From an uncultured Ruminococcus sp. (GTDB taxonomy: Bacteria; Bacillota; Clostridia; Oscillospirales; Acutalibacteraceae): DNA of 6,186 nt. Below are positions 1 through 6,104 of this stretch, piece by piece. The notes under the pieces were generated by a model. It was not told the DNA's origin. It worked only from the letters and a program-made list of their open reading frames with translations, and ran no database searches. Numbering within the stretch: position 1 is the first letter of the stretch; every line of letters starts with the position of its first letter. The DNA is taken from positions 1 through 6,186 of the forward strand of contig CACYDK010000033.1 in the NCBI GenBank assembly GCA_902773155.1, read 5' to 3'. The position numbers and the translations under genes are program-made.

Positions 1-206
1 GATACGATTCCGGCTTTTGCTTCTCAAAGAGAGCGCGCGGTTGGTGAAAGCGCGCAGAAGCGTGCGGGAGTTACCGCTCCGGAGCTCCGCGTAGGAAATG
101 ACGCGGCGGGTAATTCCGTTATCATAGACGAGGGCTTAGGCCGAAGTTGGGTGGAACCGCGATATTATCGCCCCAATATTCTTTTGTGGAATATTGGGGC
201 GTTTTT
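1..206 (+). promoter_or_regulatory. T-box riboswitch leader of thrS (threonine specific; 5' end cut by window)
   Basis: This is a tRNA-sensing leader that reads through into thrS when uncharged tRNA-Thr binds. Seen: an AGAGAG element at 28-33, a distal stem (33-38 with 50-55) around a GGTTGGTGAAA loop, and the specifier-side strand with ACC, a threonine codon, at 73-75 followed by a purine. The canonical T-box lies at 146-161. Its seven-base bulge TGGAACC (152-158) is bracketed by an antiterminator helix: TTGGG 147-151 pairs with CCCAA 172-176, and GCG 159-161 pairs with CGC 169-171. The 3' strand of that helix (169-176) is also the 5' arm of the terminator at 169-206, so the two structures are mutually exclusive. 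This is the standard T-box switch. The lower part of Stem I and the promoter probably lie upstream of the window. The downstream gene encodes ThrRS, which agrees with the specifier. Confidence 0.95.
169..206 (+). terminator. T-box-controlled intrinsic terminator
   Basis: A perfect 13-bp stem (169-181 with 189-201) has a 7-base loop and is followed by five T residues at 202-206. It forms the OFF state of the thrS leader. Its 5' arm overlaps the 3' half of the antiterminator, so uncharged tRNA-Thr bound at the T-box bulge would prevent its formation. Confidence 0.95.
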
Positions 207-245
207 CATTATTCAGAATAACTTAAAAGCAAAGAAGGAGTAATT

Positions 246-2189
246 ATGGTAAACGTAGAATTAAAGGGCGGAGTCGTTAATCAGTATGACGACAATATCA
301 CGCCTGCAGAAATTGCAAAATCGATCGGCATGGGACTTTACAAGTCCGTTTGCGCCGCGAAAATCGACGGCGAGGTTTGCGACCTTCGCACACCGGTTAC
401 AAAGGACTGCAAGGTCGAGCTTTTGACCTTTGACGATGTTAACGGCAAAAAGGCCTTCTGGCATACTGCCTCGCATGTGCTCGCTCAGGCGGTCAAGCGC
501 CTTTATCCCGAGGCAAAATGCGCTATAGGCCCCGCGGTTGACAACGGCTTCTACTATGATTTTGACGTAGAAAAGCCCTTTACCCGCGACGACCTCGACA
601 AGATCACCGCTGAAATGAAGCAGATCGTAAAGTCAAAAATCGCCCTCGAGCGTTTTGAGCTTGACCCTGCCGACGCAGTAAAGCTTCTCGAGGAAATGAA
701 CGAGCCTTACAAGGTCGAGCTCTGCAAAGAACACACCGACAAGGGCGAGAAAATCACCTTTTACAAGCAGGCTGAGTTTACCGACCTCTGCGCCGGTCCT
801 CACCTTATGGACGTCAGCGCTATCAAGGCCGTTGCTCTCACAAACTGCACGGGAGCCTACTGGCGCGGCGACGCTAAAAACGCCCAGCTCTGCCGTGTTT
901 ACGGCGTAGCCTTCCCGAAGGCCTCTATGCTCGAGGAGCACCTCGCGATGATGGAGGAGGCAAAAAAGCGCGACCATAACAAGCTCGGCCGCGAGCTCGA
1001 GCTGTTTACAACGGTTGATTATATCGGCCAGGGATTGCCGATCATGCTCCCTAAGGGCGCCAGGATCATCCAGCTTCTCCAGCGCTTCGTCGAGGACGAG
1101 GAGCAGCGCCGCGGATGGCTTCTCACAAAAACTCCCTTTATGGCTAAGTCCGATCTTTATAAAATCAGCGGACACTGGGGTCACTACAAGGACGGAATGT
1201 TTGTGCTCGGCGACGAGGAAAAGGACGACGAGGTGTACGCGCTTCGCCCGATGACCTGTCCGTTCCAGTATCAGGCCTACCTTAACCGCCAGCGCTCCTA
1301 CCGCGACCTTCCGCTTCGCTATAACGAGACCTCGACTTTGTTCAGAAACGAGGCGTCCGGCGAGATGCACGGCCTTATCCGTGTACGACAGTTCACGATC
1401 TCCGAGGGGCACCTTATGTGCACTCCCGAGCAGCTTGAGGATGAGTTCAAGGGATGTCTGGAGCTTGCTATATTTATGCTCAAGACCTTAGGCCTATACG
1501 AGGATGTAAGCTATCGCTTCTCCCAGTGGGATCCCAACGACAGGGAAAAATACATCGGTACAGAGGAGCAGTGGGACGAGGCTCAGTCCACTATGAAGAA
1601 GATCCTCGATCACCTCGAGATTCCATATGAAATAGGCGTAGGCGAGGCCGCCTTCTACGGCCCGAAGCTCGACATCCAGATCAAGAACGTTTACGGCAAG
1701 GAGGATACTCTGATCACGATCCAGGTGGATCAGATGCTCGCGAAGCAGTTTGAAATGGAGTATGTCGACAAGGACGGCAAAAAGAAGAATCCTTACATCA
1801 TCCACCGCACCTCGATCGGCTGTTACGAGAGAACTCTCGCTCTGCTCATCGAGAAGTACGCCGGAGCGTTCCCACTGTGGCTTGCGCCAGTACAGGTAAA
1901 GCTTCTGCCGATCGCCGACCGTCACGCTGATTACGCCTATGAAATCAAGAAGGCGCTCGAGGCCAAGGGAATGCGCGTTGAAATCGACGACAGAAGCGAG
2001 AAGATCGGTTACAAGATCCGTGAGGCTCAGCTTCAGAAGATTCCTTATATGTTCGTGCTCGGCGATAAGGATATAGAAAACAACACAGTTTCCGTCCGAC
2101 ACAGAAAGGACGGCGATCTGGGCTCGATGCCGCTCTCTGAATTTATCGAAAAAGCTGTAGAGGAAATCGAGACCAAGGAGATTAAGTGA
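246..2189 (+). CDS. thrS: Threonine--tRNA ligase (ThrRS)
   Basis: Cytoplasmic class II synthetase that charges tRNA-Thr with threonine. At 647 residues it has the usual full bacterial length. Domains in order: TGS (about 1-63), the editing domain (about 64-230) with HTASH (H73, H77) and C182/H186 of the CAGPH motif, the catalytic core (about 247-540), and the anticodon-binding domain (about 546-640). The core shows class II motif 2 around R367-E369 and the three expected zinc ligands C338, H389 and H520. Motif 3 is the CYERT segment with R529. The stretch 493-503 lacks the DFxLPxRF-like pattern of the B. subtilis and E. coli enzymes, which I take as a clade variant. ATG 246 is chosen because AAGGAG at 235-240 sits 5 bases upstream. 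The gene is controlled by the T-box leader before it, and its TGA stop overlaps the next start. Confidence 0.98.
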   Translation: MVNVELKGGVVNQYDDNITPAEIAKSIGMGLYKSVCAAKIDGEVCDLRTPVTKDCKVELLTFDDVNGKKAFWHTASHVLAQAVKRLYPEAKCAIGPAVDNGFYYDFDVEKPFTRDDLDKITAEMKQIVKSKIALERFELDPADAVKLLEEMNEPYKVELCKEHTDKGEKITFYKQAEFTDLCAGPHLMDVSAIKAVALTNCTGAYWRGDAKNAQLCRVYGVAFPKASMLEEHLAMMEEAKKRDHNKLGRELELFTTVDYIGQGLPIMLPKGARIIQLLQRFVEDEEQRRGWLLTKTPFMAKSDLYKISGHWGHYKDGMFVLGDEEKDDEVYALRPMTCPFQYQAYLNRQRSYRDLPLRYNETSTLFRNEASGEMHGLIRVRQFTISEGHLMCTPEQLEDEFKGCLELAIFMLKTLGLYEDVSYRFSQWDPNDREKYIGTEEQWDEAQSTMKKILDHLEIPYEIGVGEAAFYGPKLDIQIKNVYGKEDTLITIQVDQMLAKQFEMEYVDKDGKKKNPYIIHRTSIGCYERTLALLIEKYAGAFPLWLAPVQVKLLPIADRHADYAYEIKKALEAKGMRVEIDDRSEKIGYKIREAQLQKIPYMFVLGDKDIENNTVSVRHRKDGDLGSMPLSEFIEKAVEEIETKEIK

Positions 2190-3019
2190 ATCCTATGAGT
2201 GGATATTCTAAGAAAAGGGGTTTAGGAAAACGCCGGCGATATAAGAGTTCAGGTTACTCAAGCTACCGCAGCAGCGGCTATTCAGTCCGCAGAACCTCTG
2301 CGCGTACGCGAACCGATAGCGTCGTAGGCCTCAAAATCGCGCGTATCGCGGTGCTGGTGCTGCTTGCGGCCGTGGTTGTTACTACCATCGTGCTCGGAAT
2401 CGGCTCGGTAAAGACCGGAGAGCCGTTGGAGCATTCCTCTTACGTGGCTGTCACCGACGACAATAACGAGGAGCTTCTCAGGGTCGTTAATAAGACCAAT
2501 CCGCTCGAGCGCGATTATGTGCCCGAGCTGGTCGAGCTGGACGGATACCAGATCAGTCCGCTCGCCGCCGATTCGCTGAAAAAACTGCTGTCCGACGCCG
2601 AAAGCCTGGGAATAAAGCTTTCGGTGGGCTCCGCTTATGTTTCCTACGATGATCAGGATAAGCTCTATAAGCAGGAGTACGAGGAATACATAAAGGAGAA
2701 CGGCGTGTCGGAGGTAAAGGCTCAGTCGGTGCTTGAGGCGCTTACCCCTCAGGCGGGACGAAGCGAGAGCCAGACCGGGCTGCTCGTGTACTTCAAATCC
2801 GGAAAAACTGAGTTCAAGTCCTCAAAGGCACATCCCTGGCTTTTGAGAAACGCGATGAAATATGGCTTTATCCCGCGCTATCCCCGCGGCTCTCAGCCCA
2901 AAACCTCAATGCATCCCAACTCCAAAGCCTACAGGTTTGTCGGCTATGAAAACGCCCGGCTTATGAATCTCCTGGGCAAAACCTTAGACGAATACAGCTC
3001 ATACCTAAAATCCAGATAA
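2186..3019 (+). CDS. Membrane-anchored VanY-like (M15B) protein, apparently catalytically dead
   Basis: Probable cell-envelope protein of 277 residues. A basic Ser/Tyr/Arg-rich cytoplasmic N-terminus (1-45, with SSGYS-type repeats) precedes one transmembrane segment (about 51-74) and an extracellular domain. That domain resembles VanY D,D-carboxypeptidases: an NKTNPL..DYVPELVEL opening at 102-118, SAYxSxxxQ at 149-157, SESQTG at 193-198, KYGFIPRYPRG at 225-235 and YRFVG at 249-253. In active relatives these read SGYRSxxxQ, SEHQTGxxxD and ExWHxR. Here the first zinc His is S195, the Asp is Y202, the second His is A248, the catalytic Glu is N245 and the substrate Arg is V152. So peptidase activity is not expected, and a binding or structural role is more likely. 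The GTG start is preferred because AAGGAG (2175-2180) lies 5 bases before it but 14 before the in-frame ATG at 2195. It overlaps thrS by 4 bases (GTGA), so it is probably translationally coupled and under the same T-box. Confidence 0.85.
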   Translation: MNPMSGYSKKRGLGKRRRYKSSGYSSYRSSGYSVRRTSARTRTDSVVGLKIARIAVLVLLAAVVVTTIVLGIGSVKTGEPLEHSSYVAVTDDNNEELLRVVNKTNPLERDYVPELVELDGYQISPLAADSLKKLLSDAESLGIKLSVGSAYVSYDDQDKLYKQEYEEYIKENGVSEVKAQSVLEALTPQAGRSESQTGLLVYFKSGKTEFKSSKAHPWLLRNAMKYGFIPRYPRGSQPKTSMHPNSKAYRFVGYENARLMNLLGKTLDEYSSYLKSR

Positions 3020-3024
3020 AGAAT

Positions 3025-3050
3025 CCCCATCGGCGTTTTGCCGGTGGGGT
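3025..3050. terminator. Bidirectional hairpin between convergent units
   Basis: A 10-bp stem (3025-3034 with 3040-3049, one T-G pair) encloses the loop GTTTT, in the 50-base gap between the ends of the VanY-like gene and the histidine kinase gene. Neither side has a strong run of T: TATAACTATCTT follows on the plus strand and ATTCTTTATC on the minus strand. It probably serves both units, as a weak or moderate terminator. Confidence 0.6.
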
Positions 3051-3068
3051 ATAACTATCTTAATGTTT

Positions 3069-4313
3069 TTATTTCTTTTTGGTTACTTTTAGTTTGTTCG
3101 ATAGCTTAACGATAAAGCTCAGTCCGTTCTCGCTCGGGACTGCCTCAATGCTGCCGCCGTGCAGGATAACTATTCTCTTTGCTATACTAAGTCCCACGCC
3201 GTGACCGCCTGTTGCGGAAGTACGTGAGGAGTCGGGGCGGTAGAATCGATCGAACAGCTGACTGTAATCCACGCTTTTGTCTATTTCGCATGTGTTATAA
3301 ACAGTCAGGCGGGTAAAGCGAAGTTCCTTTTTTAAGGATATTTTTACTTCGCCTTTTTCACTGGCATATTTCGAGGCGTTTTCCGTCAAAACCGAAACAA
3401 GCCGTTCCAAATAGCCCTCGTTGCCGTTGATAACAACGTCAGGCTGAATGTCGCGGGAGAGCGTGACATTTTTGCTTTTGAAAACCTCCGCGAAGGAATC
3501 CACTACAGCGTTGGTTTTTTCGCTCATATTAACGGGTTGTATATCAGTCGTTTCGTCAACCTCTTCCAACCTGTTCAAAGTAAGGAGCTCGTTTACAAGC
3601 TCGCTGACGCGCGCAACCTGAGAGGTGATGTTTTTTATCCATTCGTTTTCGCCGTCCTTAAAGGCGAGCACCTCGGCGTTGGCGGAAATGATCGCCAGAG
3701 GGGTTTTAAGCTCGTGGCTCGCGTCGGTGATAAACTGCTTTTGCATTTTTGAATTCTTTTCAAAAGGAGAGACGATCCGCTTAGATAAGAACCAGAATAC
3801 AAGGGTTATCATAAAAATGAAGAATACCGAGATTATGGACAATGCAATCACGAATAGATGTGAAGGGCCGATCTCATCGGAATAATCTAAAAATACAACA
3901 AGGCTTCCGTCCTCGCTTACTCGGTAACGATAATTATCCAGATAACCTGTTGAGTCTTTGTCATCCCTTACCTTTGCAGCCATAGAGAGAGCTTCCTCAT
4001 TGTCAATAGACGCGATATGCGATAGATTGCTGTGTTCTCCCTTATCGTCATAATAAACGGTAAAGAAACGCAAACGATAAAGGGTTTCATTTCCAAAATA
4101 GATTTCCTTCATTATATGACCATTCTCGATTTTTTTAAAATCCTCTTTTGGCGGCAGTTCGCCATCATTTTTAACAATGATCTTTGTCATTGTGTCGGCG
4201 CGGTGAGCGTCATAAGCGTTCAGGGAAAATCCAACAAACAGCACAGTCAGTAAAAATACCGCCGTCGCGGAGATTACCACGCCCAAGACTACTTTTCTTC
4301 TAAGCTTTTTCAT
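3069..4313 (-). CDS. Sensor histidine kinase of a two-component system
   Basis: Membrane sensor kinase of 414 residues that should phosphorylate the response regulator encoded just upstream. Topology: transmembrane segment 1 (about 8-30), an extracellular sensor region of about 120 residues (31-152) with no domain I recognise, transmembrane segment 2 (about 153-176), then a very short linker instead of a full HAMP domain. The H box is SHELKTP with phosphoacceptor H200. The N box is around E311-N312, the F box is FDRFYR (354-359) and the G2 box is GGHGVGLSIAK (369-379). The usual G1 DxGxG is absent, and the equivalent position reads VYNTCEID (338-345). Many clostridial kinases have NTG here, so the Cys is a further departure. 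The ATG overlaps the regulator's TGA by 4 bases, and GGGAG (4321-4325) lies 7 bases upstream of it. Ligand unknown. Confidence 0.93.
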   Translation of the reverse strand: MKKLRRKVVLGVVISATAVFLLTVLFVGFSLNAYDAHRADTMTKIIVKNDGELPPKEDFKKIENGHIMKEIYFGNETLYRLRFFTVYYDDKGEHSNLSHIASIDNEEALSMAAKVRDDKDSTGYLDNYRYRVSEDGSLVVFLDYSDEIGPSHLFVIALSIISVFFIFMITLVFWFLSKRIVSPFEKNSKMQKQFITDASHELKTPLAIISANAEVLAFKDGENEWIKNITSQVARVSELVNELLTLNRLEEVDETTDIQPVNMSEKTNAVVDSFAEVFKSKNVTLSRDIQPDVVINGNEGYLERLVSVLTENASKYASEKGEVKISLKKELRFTRLTVYNTCEIDKSVDYSQLFDRFYRPDSSRTSATGGHGVGLSIAKRIVILHGGSIEAVPSENGLSFIVKLSNKLKVTKKK

Positions 4314-4975
4314 ATGCTTTCTCCCAGCGAGTAACGATCGCCTTCAATTATGATCTCGGTTTCGGAATGGATCTGCCTTAGCTTATTTTTCAGATAAAAG
4401 AGATAAAGCTCGGCTTTTTCGGAGCTTTCCTTGCCGTTCCACAGCTGATCGTTGATCTGTTCCGCTGTAAAACTCTCGTTGATATTTCTTATCAAAAAGC
4501 TCAAAAGCTCCGCCTCGGTATTGTTCAGGCGCAGACTGCCCTTATCAGACTTCAGCTCGCAGGAATTTGAATCCAGCTCTATATTAGCGTGCTTAATAAT
4601 GGAATGACGGTAATCGCTCTGGCGGCGCAGCAGGGAGCGAAGCCTCGCGACCAGTTCTTTCATAGCGAACGGCTTGGCCAGATAATCGTCGGCGCCCTCG
4701 GTCAGTCCCGTAATTCTGTCGTCAACAGTGGCCTTAGCCGTAAGCATAAGCACGGGAACGTGATTTCCGCTTTCGCGGACATATTTCAGAACCTCGATCC
4801 CGTCCATTAAGGGCATCATAATATCGAGCACAAGCGCGTCAAAGTAATCCTTTTTCAAAGCCTCGACCGCTTCAACCCCGTTATATACGGGAGTAACGGT
4901 AAAGCCCTCCATTTTTAATATCTCGGCAACAGCGACAGAGAGCTGAAGCTCATCCTCGGCGTATAGAATTTTCAT
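4310..4975 (-). CDS. OmpR/PhoB-family response regulator
   Basis: Cytoplasmic transcription factor of 221 residues, activated by the adjacent kinase. The receiver domain (1-117) carries the acidic pair E7/D8, phosphoacceptor D51 in the VLDIMMP motif, T79 and K101 in the AKPF motif, so phosphorylation should be normal. The C-terminal winged helix (about 128-218) has the expected TEAELLSFL segment and a recognition-helix region AELYLFYLKNKLRQI. The wing ends with IIIEGDRYSLG where most family members have an RGxGYxL pattern, a divergence that may affect DNA contact. The start ATG is preceded by AAAGGGGAT within the end of the upstream alarmone-synthetase gene, only 6 bases from its stop. The stop overlaps the kinase start (ATGA). 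Targets cannot be read from the sequence, though autoregulation of this operon is plausible. Confidence 0.95.
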   Translation of the reverse strand: MKILYAEDELQLSVAVAEILKMEGFTVTPVYNGVEAVEALKKDYFDALVLDIMMPLMDGIEVLKYVRESGNHVPVLMLTAKATVDDRITGLTEGADDYLAKPFAMKELVARLRSLLRRQSDYRHSIIKHANIELDSNSCELKSDKGSLRLNNTEAELLSFLIRNINESFTAEQINDQLWNGKESSEKAELYLFYLKNKLRQIHSETEIIIEGDRYSLGESI

Positions 4976-4981
4976 AATCGT

Positions 4982-5590
4982 TTATCCCCTTTGAATCAAG
5001 TCGCGGATCGTTTGCATGGTCAAATCGGTTGACGCCATTTCGTCGGCGCAGCGCTTTAGCTCATCCACAATAAGCGCTGTATTTTTTATGTTCTTTTTGT
5101 ATTTTAACTGGTGCTCAAGGCTTGCCCAGCAGTCCATAGCGATCGTGCGAAGCTGTATTTCTACGTCTATCGAGTCGATCCCGCCGACGCCGAAGGGCAG
5201 AGTCAGAATAATATGCAGACTGCGGTAGCCGTTCGGCTTCATATCGGCTATATAATCCTTGACGTTTTTGACACGCCAATTTGGGTTCTTTTTAATAAGA
5301 TCAAGCACGGTATATATATCGCCTACAAAATGCGTGATAACTCGCGCTCCTACCAGATCGGAGAGACTCTTTAAACCGCTCTCGGCGCTTTCCGCCAAGC
5401 CTTTACGTCGCAATTTTTCTTTCATACTCTCGGAGCCCTTAATTCGGCACTTGATGTGTTCGGCCAAAGCGGTTTCCGAATCGGTGCTCAGGCTGTCGAG
5501 CATAGCTTGTATCTCGCCGAGAAGCAAGGCTTTGATTTCCTCAAGCTTCGGAGCGTATTCACCATAGAACAATAAATCTTCCTGTTTCAC
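4982..5590 (-). CDS. Small alarmone synthetase, (p)ppGpp synthetase (RelP/RelQ type)
   Basis: Single-domain RelA/SpoT synthetase that transfers pyrophosphate from ATP to GDP or GTP to make the alarmone (p)ppGpp. At 202 residues it matches small alarmone synthetases. It has no HD hydrolase, TGS or ACT domain, so it is not a long Rel. Key motifs are intact: RIKxSESMKEKL (49-60, ATP-binding basic residues R49, K51, K59), DLVGAR (78-83), KDYIxxxKPNGYRSLH (111-126, with the stacking Tyr122) and VEIQLRT (143-149, E144 and Q146), followed by CWASLEHQLKYK (154-165). I expect it to be active. I cannot decide between RelP and RelQ. The GTG start at 5588-5590 is supported by AGGAG at 5598-5602, 7 bases upstream. 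It is the first gene of a tight operon with a response regulator and histidine kinase, so its level may depend on that pair. Confidence 0.93.
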   Translation of the reverse strand: MKQEDLLFYGEYAPKLEEIKALLLGEIQAMLDSLSTDSETALAEHIKCRIKGSESMKEKLRRKGLAESAESGLKSLSDLVGARVITHFVGDIYTVLDLIKKNPNWRVKNVKDYIADMKPNGYRSLHIILTLPFGVGGIDSIDVEIQLRTIAMDCWASLEHQLKYKKNIKNTALIVDELKRCADEMASTDLTMQTIRDLIQRG

Positions 5591-5624
5591 TTTGATTCTC
5601 CTGTTGTTTTTTCTCTATATCGAC

Positions 5625-5630
5625 ATTATA
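5625..5630 (-). promoter_or_regulatory. Candidate proximal promoter (-10) of the alarmone synthetase operon
   Basis: A perfect TATAAT on the minus strand lies about 35 bases before the GTG start. No good -35 sits at 16-18 bases: the best hexamers there are CTTTTG or TTTTGT. A short palindrome CTTTTGTAAAAG (5642-5653, minus strand) covers the -35 zone. A regulator-dependent promoter is therefore possible, which is inference. Confidence 0.5.
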
Positions 5631-5704
5631 CTTTTTATGCGCTTTTACAAAAGTAAAGAGCTTCTTCCAGATATACCACAGTATGCAGTTCGTGTTGCCT
5701 TTTT

Positions 5705-5733
5705 ATAATATCATAGCAATTTGTTTTTTACAA
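5705..5733 (-). promoter_or_regulatory. Candidate distal promoter of the alarmone synthetase operon
   Basis: On the minus strand a -35-like TTGTAA (5728-5733) and a -10-like TATTAT (5705-5710) are separated by exactly 17 bases, with an extended -10 TGA just before the -10. It would start transcription near 5698, about 108 bases before the GTG. It lies just downstream of the terminator at 5757-5796, which would insulate it from leftward transcription through the repeat region. Confidence 0.55.
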
Positions 5734-5756
5734 TCCGAAATACGTTTTTTTATTAC

Positions 5757-5796
5757 AAAAAAGAAAAACCGCTGAAAACCTAAGTTTTCAGCGGTT
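5757..5796 (-). terminator. Strong intrinsic terminator, minus strand, at the end of repeat copy 1
   Basis: A perfect 13-bp stem (5767-5779 with 5784-5796) has a 4-base loop. On the minus strand it is followed by TTTTTCTTTTTTG. On the plus strand no T run follows, so the direction is leftward. The stem begins within the left end of the 86-bp repeat (they share 5795-5796). This implies that a leftward transcript covering the repeat ends here. Confidence 0.85.
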
Positions 5797-5880
5797 ATGG
5801 TGACCCATCGGAGTAGTTCATCAGTGCGAGGGCTTCCATCTCGAACCTTGGGATGTGTAGCGTAGCTAAACGTTTCATAA
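5795..5880 (-). repeat. 86-bp direct repeat, copy 1
   Basis: This block is identical at all 86 positions to 6101-6186. Its left end coincides with the terminator hairpin at 5767-5796. Read leftward it contains a 27-codon ATG-to-TAA frame (5878-5795) whose stop lies exactly on the repeat boundary. No ribosome binding site precedes that ATG, so I do not call a gene. Orientation is given as minus because of the terminator. I do not recognise the family. Confidence 0.95.
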
Positions 5881-6067
5881 GCGCGATGTAGCTTTGCGAC
5901 CGCCGCCGGGGGGCGGATCAAGGGAGCAAAAGCGCTCTCCAAAATAAGGAGTATCACGAGCCCGCTCTTAGGGCGAGGGAGACGACTATATTTTGGTGAG
6001 ACCGATCTATAGATTAATCCGCAGTATATTCAGCGCTCAATCAACGCCCTTTCGAATCTCCGATGGC
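5881..6067. other. Unique spacer between the two repeats, with strong inverted repeats
   Basis: No supportable gene is present. Visible structure: CTCTCCAAAATA (5935-5946) is complementary to TATTTTGGTGAG (5989-6000) with one mismatch, making an 11-pair stem around 42 bases. Inside it GCCC (5960-5963) can pair with GGGC (5971-5974). GAGC (5924-5927) and GCTC (5934-5937) form a smaller alternative hairpin. A G/C-rich run lies at about 5901-5915. The pattern fits a folded RNA or a mobile-element end better than coding sequence. If it is RNA, it would be the body of a leftward transcript ending at 5757. Confidence 0.5.
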
Positions 6068-6104
6068 ATAAAGAAAAGCAGTCCGATTGGAGTGCTTTCT
6101 TTAT
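6068..6104 (-). terminator. Terminator-like hairpin at the end of repeat copy 2
   Basis: The sequence ATAAAGAAAAGCA pairs with TGCTTTCTTTAT (one bulged A) and the stem continues with GTCC/GGAG-type contacts around GATT. Each arm is purine-rich 5' and T-rich 3', so both strands end in a T-rich arm and the direction is ambiguous. The leftward reading is preferred by analogy with copy 1, because it occupies the same position at the TTAT edge of the repeat. Its sequence is unrelated to the hairpin of copy 1. Confidence 0.55.

Noticed and set aside
633..1412. Long minus-strand open frame opposite thrS
   Set aside because: It is the antisense shadow of a confidently identified synthetase gene with strong codon bias, and shows no motif of its own.
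2195..3019. ATG 2195 as the start of the VanY-like gene
   Set aside because: The only ribosome binding site, AAGGAG 2175-2180, is 14 bases from this ATG but 5 from the GTG at 2186.
5797..5865. Plus-strand 22-codon ORF beginning ATGGTGACC in the repeat
   Set aside because: No ribosome binding site, a very short frame, and it starts inside a terminator that points the other way.
5795..5878. 27-codon minus-strand ORF contained in each repeat copy (ATG to TAA)
   Set aside because: It is identical in both copies only because the DNA is identical. No Shine-Dalgarno sequence precedes the ATG, and its stop overlaps the terminator stem. Kept as a note in the repeat entry and not called as a gene.
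5795..5880. tRNA or 5S-like look of the repeat (minus strand has GGTTCGAGA and ends GGGTCACCA)
   Set aside because: No complementary 5' acceptor strand is found at tRNA distance and no anticodon arm can be drawn. The 5S-like resemblance covers only a few bases and lacks the conserved loop order.
5703..5957. Minus-strand open frame of 84 codons from a GTG
   Set aside because: No ribosome binding site before the GTG. The frame runs through a strong terminator stem and its T run (giving a poly-Phe stretch), and no domain is recognisable. More likely a chance frame over the repeat region.
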